64,000 nucleotides of DNA from Phytophthora sp. 'mugwort' (taxonomy: Eukaryota; Oomycota; Peronosporomycetes; Peronosporales; Peronosporaceae). The notes beneath the pieces were generated by a model. That model was not told where the DNA came from. It saw only the letters and a program-made list of their open reading frames with translations, and ran no database searches. Location of the stretch: contig JAUCEF010000014.1 of the NCBI GenBank assembly GCA_033558025.1, positions 2,232,001-2,296,000 on the forward strand, given 5' to 3'. Numbering within the stretch: the first letter of the stretch is position 1; each line of letters opens with the position of its first letter. Positions 10,620-19,184 of the stretch are shown here, in pieces. The position numbers and the translations under genes are program-made.

Positions 10620-13600
10620 ATGAAGCGCTATTTTTGCATGAAAATCCGGCTTGATTTCGTATCGCATGTTTGCGGGCAAGACGAAACACTGGTTTCGCTA
10701 TGTTTACCACTCATCCTCGTTCTAGTCTTTGCTGTCAGTCTTCAATTTTTTCAACCTGGCCTCAATACCACCCGCATCCTAATTAGCGAAATGCAACGAA
10801 GCAGCTTCAGCACTACGGTACACGTCGATGCAACTCTGGAAACCCATGAGCATCATCCTTTTGCTGTCGCTGCATGCGGACCGGACGGCCGCATCCAACT
10901 CGAATTCGCCCAAGAGGGTACCACCGATAGTCAACTACGCTCGCATAACGCTGATGCTACTCAGCACACGCCTACACAACAACTCATCGATGATGACGAT
11001 GTCTTCATGCCCACGCCAAGAGTGACAAACAGCGCAGCCATCCAACGTCCGCCGCTCATGCGTATCTGTATCATCATCGTCGGTACGAGAGGAGACGTCC
11101 AGCCCTTCCTAGCTATCGCACAGCGACTGCAACAGGACGGACATCGCGTACGACTCGCCACGCACGCCGTGTACAGAGACTTTGTCATGAGTCACGGGGT
11201 AGAATTCTACCCCTTAGGAGGAGACCCGAAGGAGTTGGCCGCTTACATGGTTAAGACGGGCGGCCACCTCATCCCCACCAAGATTGAGACGCTCACCAAG
11301 GACGTGCCACGCAACAAGGAGATGATCAATGAAATCGTGCACTCGACGTGGCCGGCCGTCTCGGCGCCAGACCCGGACGGAGGCGGCCCAGGCGTGTCGG
11401 GTAAACCGTTCGAGGCGCACGCCATCATTGCCAACCCCGTCTCCTACGGACACATTCACGTCGCCGAACGCCTCGGCGTGCCGCTGCACATCATGTTTCC
11501 GCAGCCGTGGGTGCCCACCAAAGCATTCCCTCACCCCCTTTCCAACATGCCCTACACGGACGAGCTGAAGAAAACCAATTACCTGTCGTACAAGATGGTG
11601 GACCTGCTCATGTGGCAAGGCACCGAAGGCCTCATCAACGAGTTCCGCACCAAAGTGCTCAAACTGCGCAAGATTCGCAACGGCGACGGCGGTCGAGATC
11701 TACTACTGGACCTTCACATTCCGCATGCCTTCATGTGGAGCCCAGAGCTCGTGCCCAAGCCGGCAGACTGGGGTGACCTCTACGACGTCATTGGTACCGT
11801 GACCCTAGCCGGCGGATCCAATAGCTCCTACACGCCGTCAGCCGAGCTAGAGACGTTCCTCGGTAGAGATGGTGGCCCGATCTTTGTCGGCTTCGGGTCC
11901 ATGGTGCTGGCCGACCCGCTTGCCACCACCAAGACGATCATCGAGGCAGCGCTACAGGCGAACGTGCGCGTGCTCATCCAGTCCAGTTGGAGCGACATGG
12001 CCGGCGACCTCGACATCCCAGCCAATGTCTTCTTCATCGGCAACTGCCCGCACGACTGGCTCATGCTGCGCGTGTGTGCGGTGGTTCATCACGGCGGTGC
12101 TGGTACCACGGCTGCAGGTCTGCTCGCCGGCAAGCCCACGTTCATCGTACCATTTTTCGGAGATCAGCCGTTCTGGGGTCACGCTGTGGTGAAGGCCGGC
12201 GTGGGTGTCGAGCCCTGTCCGATCGCGCAGTTGACGACTGAGAAGCTACGCGAGGCGTTTGTGGGGCTCATGGACCCGGCACTGCGTGCTCGAGCACTGG
12301 ATCTGCGCGATGTCCTGCGTCGCGAAGATGGAGCTGGCGAGGCCGTGCGCAGCTTCTATCGACACCTGCCGACGCAGGAGATGTTCTGTGATCTGGATCA
12401 CAAGCGGATCGCCACTCGCTGGAGCGTTCGTGATCATCTAAAGCTGTGTGATCGCTGTGCGTTCATCGTGGGCGAGCGTCCTGAGAACACCGGAAAGAAG
12501 ATGGTAAGCTATCACTGCGTGGACTACACGGCGCGTGGCCCAGACTCGACGTTGGCCGGTGCTTCGTCTGGTACCGGCGCCTTCATTCATGAGTTTGCTG
12601 GTGCGTATACGGGTCTCGTTCGTGAGCCTGTCAAAGGGTTCTCGAAAAACGGTGTGGCCGGTGGAGCCCTTGGAACCTTAAAGGGTGTGGGCTACTTTCT
12701 CGTGCGGCCGACACTCGGACTTGTCCACTTCACAGACCGCGTCGTCACGGGCCACATCAACGCGCACCGTGACGAAGGTGAGCAAAAACACTCGAGCATA
12801 CTTGATCGTCGCTTCATGTCTGCCATCGGCGTACAGAAGGGATTGGCCAACAGCCACACCCCATCGACGGAGGTTAACCGGGTCGACAATGTGATCTTTT
12901 CCAGTCAAAAGAAGCGCAAGAAAATGCTGCATAGCATCAACGACCAGGTGGGGCGTTATCGCGCGAGATACCAAGCTGCGCTCGACATACAAAAAGACCA
13001 GAACGCTCGACTGTCCAACGACCAGCCAAGTTGTGGTACAAGTTCACAGCATCTTCCGTGGATGCATGCTCCTTTTTCCTGTAGTTTCACGCCCAAGTGG
13101 AGTGCGACATCACATAAGCAACCTGGATTCGTATTGCATGAGGCCCGGCTTACATCACTGGGGTCGGTCGACGTGAGTGGCAACGTAGATGCCGACATGA
13201 TCAGCAAAGACGAGATTGCTAACTGGAGAGAATTCACAGCTTTCCAACAAAATAAAATGTTGCAAGCGTCGCGGGCAAACCCGAACAGCAAACCACCCGT
13301 TCCACCCATGAACGTTTGCTTGGCTGCCATAGGTACATGGGACAACGGTGTCAAACAGTTCGCCGCCATCGGGTTGAGACTTGCCACACACGGTAACCGG
13401 GTACGTCTGGCGGCCAATGAACGCTTTCGCTCTAAGATTGTCGCGCTCGGACTCGAATTCTATCCACTGGCTGGCGCGCCCGAAAGCGTCCAAGATTGCG
13501 TCCAATTAGTGCACGACGCTCAGTTGGAAGCCGTCGACGCCGAGCGAGGTCGCTCGAGTCTGGGAGCACTTCAAACATTCCGAGAACTCATCTACTCGCT

Positions 13601-15173
13601 CTGGCCTGCTGCATACGGATCCGACCCGCACGGTAATGGCTCTAACAAGACTGGTGAGCATTTCCGAGCCGACGCACTGCTGTGGCACCCAATGCTGCTC
13701 GGGCATGTGCATGTGGCACAGCGTCTCGGTATCCCGCTACAGTGCGCCAGCCTCGAGCCGCTGTCGCCAACCTTCGAGTTCCCGCACGTACTGAGTTCGC
13801 TGGCCGGGTCTGACGCAGCGGCGACAATGGCTCCCCGGTACAGCCATTTGCTGTCACATGGGGTCGTCGACGCGGCCTTGAGCCACGGCAGCGTAGCCGA
13901 CGTCTTGACCCAGTTCCGCTCGTTCATTGGACTTAAGAGCCGCTTAGACCGGCCGGATCCGCTCGTCCAGTGGGAAGTGCCACACATGTACTTGTACAAC
14001 CCGGCATTGCTTCCGAAGCCTCTGGACTGGGGTGAAGAGCTCACGGTGGCTGGCCACGTAACGTTGCGAGCTGGCTACGACACTCAAGAGATACCGCGAT
14101 CTCTGACGGAGTTCGCGTTCTTGACGGTCGACGTGCCCGTGATCTACTTCGGTGTGTCTACGCGCGCCTTGTCGTACGGTGTGTTCGAGGATCTGGTGAA
14201 GAAAATCGAGCTGGCTGCTCGACAGCTTCACGTGCGAGTCCTTGTTCAAGCTCGAGAGCTGCGGAGCACGGCTCACTCCCCGTGCCGTTCCGACTTTGTC
14301 TACGTGGCGGAAACGGAGCTGCCGTACGCGACACTATTCCCGCGTGTAACTGCCACGATCCACTGGGGAGAGTCCGACGTCTTGGCCGAAGGTCTCATGG
14401 CCGGCAAGCCCGTCGCCATCTGTGGCTTTCACCCGTCACAGCTCTTTACAGCTCGTCTGTGCCAGCGAGTTGGTGTAGGGATCTTGCCGATCGATCCTAT
14501 AACCTGTACAGTCGAGTTGCTGCTGTCGAGTTTCCAGCAGCTGCTTCAACCAGCTATCCGAGACAACGCCGAGGGGCTAGCCAGATCGTTCGACCCGGAC
14601 TGGGCGCTCAACATCGCCGTCGAGTCTTTTTATTCCCATCTGCCGCTTGAAGCGATGGTGTGCGACGTCGATCCGAGGAAACTCGCTCGCATCTTGGACT
14701 CGCATCACATGATCAAGTTGTCACTCGAAGCGTATTTGGCAGTGCAACCGGTTCGCGACGAAAGCAAGGGGTTCGTGCCGTACAAGCCACTGCGGTACGA
14801 CGGGGATTGTCTGCCGGTATTCTCGATTCACGGTAATCCAGGCGAGATACCACGCGACGTGAAGCCGCCTCGGGCTTTAGACGGCGTTGAAATGGCCATC
14901 GATGTGCTCAACGCACAGGATGAGCGTCGCTCGAGCGAATTAAGTCTGCACTTGCCAGACTCCTCGTCCGGAAGTATCGTGGCAAGAGCAGTGGACACGG
15001 AAGTATTCTGGTCGTCGACGGAGGAGGAGGAAGCTGTGCGAAAGTCGACCAACGCTGCCTATGAGCGTCTTGTGAAGCCCGTGGGCTTGCGGAAACGTGA
15101 CAAGCTGGCCAACATGTTCAGCAGCAAACCGAAGCCAAGCCAGCCTCGTGGAGAGCTTCAAACCGTACGATGA
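10620..15173 (+). CDS. Sterol-glucosyltransferase-like protein with two GT domains
   Basis: A single-exon gene of 1,517 codons resembling UDP-glucose:sterol 3-beta-glucosyltransferases (UGT80/ATG26 type, GT1/GT28 fold). The first GT domain starts at residue 147 (MRICIIIVGTRGDVQPFLA, the family's N-terminal nucleotide-binding start). It carries the sugar-nucleotide motif HHGGAGTTAAG at 490-500. A glycine-rich linker follows (GFSKNGVAGGALGTLKGVGYFLVRP region). A second, related domain begins at residue 897 (MNVCLAAIGTWDNG). There the equivalent motif has become HWGESDVLAEG at about 1248, so it is probably not catalytic. The first 57 residues include a hydrophobic stretch; the in-frame ATG at 10791 is an alternative start. 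The expected role is glucosylation of membrane sterols. The C-terminus is acidic and has no membrane segment. Confidence 0.85.
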   Translation: MKRYFCMKIRLDFVSHVCGQDETLVSLCLPLILVLVFAVSLQFFQPGLNTTRILISEMQRSSFSTTVHVDATLETHEHHPFAVAACGPDGRIQLEFAQEGTTDSQLRSHNADATQHTPTQQLIDDDDVFMPTPRVTNSAAIQRPPLMRICIIIVGTRGDVQPFLAIAQRLQQDGHRVRLATHAVYRDFVMSHGVEFYPLGGDPKELAAYMVKTGGHLIPTKIETLTKDVPRNKEMINEIVHSTWPAVSAPDPDGGGPGVSGKPFEAHAIIANPVSYGHIHVAERLGVPLHIMFPQPWVPTKAFPHPLSNMPYTDELKKTNYLSYKMVDLLMWQGTEGLINEFRTKVLKLRKIRNGDGGRDLLLDLHIPHAFMWSPELVPKPADWGDLYDVIGTVTLAGGSNSSYTPSAELETFLGRDGGPIFVGFGSMVLADPLATTKTIIEAALQANVRVLIQSSWSDMAGDLDIPANVFFIGNCPHDWLMLRVCAVVHHGGAGTTAAGLLAGKPTFIVPFFGDQPFWGHAVVKAGVGVEPCPIAQLTTEKLREAFVGLMDPALRARALDLRDVLRREDGAGEAVRSFYRHLPTQEMFCDLDHKRIATRWSVRDHLKLCDRCAFIVGERPENTGKKMVSYHCVDYTARGPDSTLAGASSGTGAFIHEFAGAYTGLVREPVKGFSKNGVAGGALGTLKGVGYFLVRPTLGLVHFTDRVVTGHINAHRDEGEQKHSSILDRRFMSAIGVQKGLANSHTPSTEVNRVDNVIFSSQKKRKKMLHSINDQVGRYRARYQAALDIQKDQNARLSNDQPSCGTSSQHLPWMHAPFSCSFTPKWSATSHKQPGFVLHEARLTSLGSVDVSGNVDADMISKDEIANWREFTAFQQNKMLQASRANPNSKPPVPPMNVCLAAIGTWDNGVKQFAAIGLRLATHGNRVRLAANERFRSKIVALGLEFYPLAGAPESVQDCVQLVHDAQLEAVDAERGRSSLGALQTFRELIYSLWPAAYGSDPHGNGSNKTGEHFRADALLWHPMLLGHVHVAQRLGIPLQCASLEPLSPTFEFPHVLSSLAGSDAAATMAPRYSHLLSHGVVDAALSHGSVADVLTQFRSFIGLKSRLDRPDPLVQWEVPHMYLYNPALLPKPLDWGEELTVAGHVTLRAGYDTQEIPRSLTEFAFLTVDVPVIYFGVSTRALSYGVFEDLVKKIELAARQLHVRVLVQARELRSTAHSPCRSDFVYVAETELPYATLFPRVTATIHWGESDVLAEGLMAGKPVAICGFHPSQLFTARLCQRVGVGILPIDPITCTVELLLSSFQQLLQPAIRDNAEGLARSFDPDWALNIAVESFYSHLPLEAMVCDVDPRKLARILDSHHMIKLSLEAYLAVQPVRDESKGFVPYKPLRYDGDCLPVFSIHGNPGEIPRDVKPPRALDGVEMAIDVLNAQDERRSSELSLHLPDSSSGSIVARAVDTEVFWSSTEEEEAVRKSTNAAYERLVKPVGLRKRDKLANMFSSKPKPSQPRGELQTVR

Positions 15174-15238
15174 ACCAACTTATTATTAATAATGTAGAAG
15201 CTTGTCTAGCTATTTGCTTAACTGAACAGCAAGTTCAC

Positions 15239-16265
15239 CTACAATGAACCGTCCATTGCTCGTGTGGTACTCACGTTAGTCAAGAACGTATTATGTAGTT
15301 CATGGTACGCACCCCGTAGGTGGAACAGGTGGGGCACCCACTCGGCCCACGTCGCGTACAGCGTCGTGTCGGGCTCCCAGTTCCACCACAGTCGTGAAGT
15401 GGAGAGGTGAAGTGAGATGCCGTACGCACCCGTCTGAAGGTGCGTGCCCGACCAGTCCTGTAGGCACACGCTCACAAGGGGCATGCGGGATACAACACGA
15501 GTTTGTATACCATCGCAGTCTGTGACGAACCTCTTTTGGGTTGGTGACCAGAACATCGACGAATCTCGTGAGGACGGCATGCGTGCCATTATCAGCAGCA
15601 TTTTTTACATAAGTGCTTCGGGGTTCGCACAGACCCACTCTGATATCGGTGGCTATACGAACACACTGGCCACGGTCGGAAACATCACTCGAAATGCTGC
15701 GCTCCTGGGTCGTTGGGGAGAGCTCGGCGCCTTCAGTGGCACGGCCTTCCGCACTCACGAGGGCGACATCACGTCCAGGCTTACACGAACGAGACGACCC
15801 GAGATTCTCACGCCTACAATGCCCGCCTGTTCCGAAGTCTCAAGCCGTAGCGGTTGGCTTTGCTAGACGAATATCAGGCGAACGGGTGCTCTCGTCCGTC
15901 ATCCGATGGTATACTCTCTGACTCGGTCGGGAGCGTCGTCATCGACGAGACTTCTGGCTGGGTGAGGCTCTGTATGTGGCCCCCGTGTACATGTACGATC
16001 TGGCTGCTTCAAGCGTAAAGGTGTATCTTCCTCCGCTTCAAGTCGACAGCCAGGGCGCCATTGTCAACTCCACAGCCTTCACGTAGAAACACCTGTGGAG
16101 CGGCGAGGAGTATGCGCCCCAGACCGTCACGGTCAATGCGCCTTGGGGCAAGCCAGCCGTGTTCATGCGTTGGCCCGTGATCGAGACGGAAAGAATGCAG
16201 CTGCAACAGCTCAGGGAATTTGCCGTCGCCGAGAACGCGACTGCGCTTAAAGTTTTAGTGATAAC
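15239..16265. pseudogene. GH31 alpha-glucosidase/sulfoquinovosidase-like pseudogene with internal inversion
   Basis: Two parts of one family 31 glycoside hydrolase lie head to head. On the minus strand (about 15490-15240) reads PLVSVCLQDWSGTHLQTGAYGIS, RLWWNWEPDTTLY and WAEWVPHL, from the middle of the enzyme. On the plus strand (about 15500-16265) read LFWVGDQNIDES, SGFAQTHSDIGGYTNT and LLGRWGELGAFSGTAFRTHEG. Then, in other frames, come SVKVYLPPLQ, HLWSGEEYAPQTVTVNAPWG and KPAVFMRWP. The W-x-G-D-Q and HSDIGGY motifs and the QDWSG segment fit the bacterial-type sulfoquinovosidase (YihQ-like) branch best. Frameshifts and a stop near 16085 break the plus-strand part, and the segment joining the two parts is missing. 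Confidence 0.75.
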
Positions 16266-16793
16266 AATTCTGCCAACGTCTTGCGACTGTACTAGTATTT
16301 CGTGTGAACGCGAGGACACGAAAACTCATAGGCTTCTTTAAAGACGACAGTACGAGTTGGGCTGTCCGCTGCGGTTTGACACGCACGTCTGTCTGATTCC
16401 AATACGTCCACTTCAATCAGTGGACCGCCGTCACTGACTGGCTGGATGGTTTAACGTTTACTTTTCGTCAGTCGGTGCAAAATGTTCCACAATAATTGTG
16501 GCCAGTTGACACTGCCAAGCTGGGTTGGCACTCACCCCAAGTTGACGGTGTCAACTTACTCGAGTACAGCCGCCGGAGTCTCCGCAACTTGCGGTTTCGC
16601 ATGGAGACTTTCCAGTCCCATCCCGACGATCTCTCTTGACATCCCACGGTCTCTCTTAACGTCCCACCGTTGAATTGACGTAAGAGACCGTGGTATCCGG
16701 TGGCAACGGCTGCCCGCCCTGGCTGCCTATCATTTGAGTCAATAGGCCATACCGCGTATAGCAACCGGAAGTTAGCACGAGCGCAAAGCAATA
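16266..16793. other. Intergenic region upstream of the FYVE gene
   Basis: No gene. It contains short inverted and direct repeats at 16502-16556 and 16631-16693, described separately, and presumably the promoter of the FYVE-domain gene. Confidence 0.35.
16644..16693. repeat. Imperfect hairpin and 20-bp tandem pair before the FYVE gene
   Basis: CCACGGTCTCTCTTAACGTC at 16644-16663 pairs with GACGTAAGAGACCGTGG at 16677-16693 with two small bulges. In addition CTCTCTTGACATCCCACGGT (16631-16650) is followed directly by a near copy CTCTCTTAACGTCCCACCGT (16651-16670). The hairpin lies 100 bases before the ATG. Confidence 0.6.
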
Positions 16794-18914
16794 ATGATGA
16801 ACGCCGGCGGAGGCGACCAGCGGCGATACGTGCGCGCCAGCGACCGACGGCTGGCCGAGGTGGCGGCACAGGCTGCGGCCCGCATTGACCTGGAAACGCT
16901 GCAGCACCGGCGCTCGGTGACTGCCGGCGTGACGACAGAGCGCTCCACGGACGGCACGGTGGTCACTGCAACGTGCATTATTGACTGTTCACTTAAAGAG
17001 ATGCAGGCGCTATTGGCCCCGCCCACGAGCGACTGCTACGCCTGTGTGATGCGGGAGCTGGTCGGACAGGACTTTATTTACGGCGCCATCGTCCACCACG
17101 CCGAGGAGATCACGACACAGAGCGTGTCGGTCCGGACGGCCACGTTCGTGAAGCGCCATATGCTGGCGCGCAACGAGCAGTGGTGCTTCGTTAGTGCTAT
17201 TAACTCGCTCGAGCAATCGAACAACGTTACAGGTCAGGGGTTCACCGTCACGCTCGCATCGCTGCACCCGGACGACGTGTTCACGGGCAAGGCCCAATCG
17301 ACCAGCTTGATCCACATTCAGGGCCTATCAGCCCTCTATCTTGTGACGGCCGAGCCGCACAGGAAGACGAAGGAGGGCAGAGCGAAACGAACCGTCCGAG
17401 TTACCTTCTGTGCACACGTGGCGTCGACCACCGGTTCAGGTAAACCGTCTCCGTTTCGATGGCTCAAGATGGCGAGGAACCGCGAGGAGACCGATGACGC
17501 GTCAAACGGAGTAGTGCTCGCACGGGTCGTGCAATTAGCGCGCACACTCAAGCAGCTTAACGTCGCAGTGCGTCGACGTCGACTCGGTGCGCAGGTACTC
17601 GCTGACTTACGAAAGGTGCAGCCCAGCAACTCCCGTTGCGCGTGCTGCACCCGCCGCGTGAAGGTTGGTAGGAGTCCATTCGGCGGCTCGAAGAGAAGAA
17701 GGAGCACGAAGGAGGACGCGCGAGGCCCCAAGCGTTGCCAGCTTTGTGGCTTTCTCGTGTGCGCGCGTTGCGTGTGCACAGTCGGCAAGGACTCCATGTC
17801 AGAAGAATCGTATGAGACTTCAAACGAAGGTATTAAGTATAGTCAGACTGTGCACTTGTGCGAGCACTGTATGCAGCGCGTGGACGACGCCGACTATGAC
17901 AGCTACTGCGCGTCGAATGACAGTTTATCTCCGTCCAATGGACCCATTCAGCCTGATAGTCCCGATGCTGAGCCGCCCAATGCGGCGATTGCGCGGGTGC
18001 TAAGCCAAGTGCTTGGCGATGCTACTCAAGAGGAGAAACCAGTAGTCATCCGGGTCATCAAACACCTTCTCAGTCCGAAACGGGAGGAAAACAGCAAGTT
18101 CCGTGCTAGCTCTGCTGAATTGTCAAAGAGCTTGGGCCGGTTGGCAGAGGAACAAGGTTTTTCGAATGAGATCCCGAAACTAGAGACGAAAGAAGTCACC
18201 CAAGAAGACCTTATGACTCCGAAAGACGAGGAAAGACCCCCACTGGCAGGTGCCACAGGGCGCCAATACGCGCTGCAGTATACAGTTATGAACGACGATG
18301 CGGCCGAGGATACCGACGATACTGAAGATGATGAAGATGTTGACGATGAAGACGCTGAGGTCGCTGAAGACGTCGTTGTTGTGTCACGTCACCCCGTACC
18401 AGCAGATGAAGCCTACCGGTTAAAGTGGCTTAACACCCACCCGAACATTATTTCGCACGTGATGGACCTCCCAGACCTCGAGCTGCTGTGTAACATTGCA
18501 CGAGGAGAGCTACAGTGTGACGCCACATTGGTGACGATCTTCGGACCAAGCGTGTGCTACGTCGTGGCGTCCACCGAGCCTGCATGGCGAGGAATTGAAA
18601 TCCCCCGTGATCATGCGATGTGTGGCCACACTATTATGACTGGAGAACCGCTGCTTGTTCGACACCCTGAGGCAGATGTTCGCTTCACTGCGATGAATAT
18701 TGTGCGCCGTGACGGTGTGCGCTTCTACTTTGGCTTCCCGGTCAAGATCACGTACCCGGAAGGCGGAGGTACTACTGCTGTCGGAACGTTCTGCTGCGTC
18801 CATGGAGGCGAAACGCGCAATGTCTCGGAATCTCAATACGCGCTCATGGCGACTCTTGCCGAAGGAGTGAATCGAGTGATGGAGTGCCGGGCATCACGTT
18901 TACTCGAGGATTAA
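16794..18914 (+). CDS. START-like/FYVE-type zinc finger/GAF protein
   Basis: A 706-residue single-exon protein of an architecture characteristic of oomycetes. Residues about 1-220 resemble the START-like region that usually precedes FYVE fingers in these proteins. The zinc-binding region starts at Cys282 (CACC) and continues with KRCQLCGFLVCARCVC and VHLCEHCM near residues 310-360. That is a FYVE-related cysteine pattern without the canonical R-H-H-C-R core, and with an insertion between the first two cysteine pairs. A linker follows, with an acidic run near 500-525. Residues about 545-705 form a GAF domain (LELLCNIARGELQCDATLVTIFG, GIEIPRDHAMCGHTIMTGEPLLV, FGFPVKI). The likely role is membrane or phosphoinositide-linked signalling, but lipid binding is unproven because the basic motif is altered. 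Two consecutive ATGs (16794, 16797) could start it. Confidence 0.8.
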   Translation: MMNAGGGDQRRYVRASDRRLAEVAAQAAARIDLETLQHRRSVTAGVTTERSTDGTVVTATCIIDCSLKEMQALLAPPTSDCYACVMRELVGQDFIYGAIVHHAEEITTQSVSVRTATFVKRHMLARNEQWCFVSAINSLEQSNNVTGQGFTVTLASLHPDDVFTGKAQSTSLIHIQGLSALYLVTAEPHRKTKEGRAKRTVRVTFCAHVASTTGSGKPSPFRWLKMARNREETDDASNGVVLARVVQLARTLKQLNVAVRRRRLGAQVLADLRKVQPSNSRCACCTRRVKVGRSPFGGSKRRRSTKEDARGPKRCQLCGFLVCARCVCTVGKDSMSEESYETSNEGIKYSQTVHLCEHCMQRVDDADYDSYCASNDSLSPSNGPIQPDSPDAEPPNAAIARVLSQVLGDATQEEKPVVIRVIKHLLSPKREENSKFRASSAELSKSLGRLAEEQGFSNEIPKLETKEVTQEDLMTPKDEERPPLAGATGRQYALQYTVMNDDAAEDTDDTEDDEDVDDEDAEVAEDVVVVSRHPVPADEAYRLKWLNTHPNIISHVMDLPDLELLCNIARGELQCDATLVTIFGPSVCYVVASTEPAWRGIEIPRDHAMCGHTIMTGEPLLVRHPEADVRFTAMNIVRRDGVRFYFGFPVKITYPEGGGTTAVGTFCCVHGGETRNVSESQYALMATLAEGVNRVMECRASRLLED

Positions 18915-18984
18915 CACGAAGTAGGAGGTGGTGTTTGTAAATGACAAAGGGGTATAGTAAGTTTATACTGCTCACAGATGTTAG

Positions 18985-19065
18985 CAATACCAGTACATGT
19001 ACAAGTACTGGTACAGTACTGGTATGATACTGGCGGTAATGCACATACGGTAACTGTCACAGTAC
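18985..19065. repeat. GTAC/CCAGTAC-rich palindromic cluster
   Basis: Overlapping short palindromes such as TACCAGTAC-ATGTACAA-GTACTGGTA and further GTACTGGTA copies fill about 80 bases upstream of the MON2 start. Similar words occur at 5340-5410, 25170-25265 and 35545-35580. Confidence 0.5.
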
Positions 19066-19184
19066 CATACTGGATCCACACAACTCGCACACAACTGAGG
19101 GGGCGGCACGCGATTGGTCCCTTTTGGAGCTTCCCCCATTTCAACTCGGTCCTAAAAAGCTGTTCCAGTACTGTAGTATCTCGT

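Noticed and set aside
18978..19184. N-terminal extension of MON2 from the ATG at 18978
   Set aside because: The 69 residues derive from GTAC palindromes and have no protein-like character, whereas the ATG at 19185 aligns with the conserved MON2 start.
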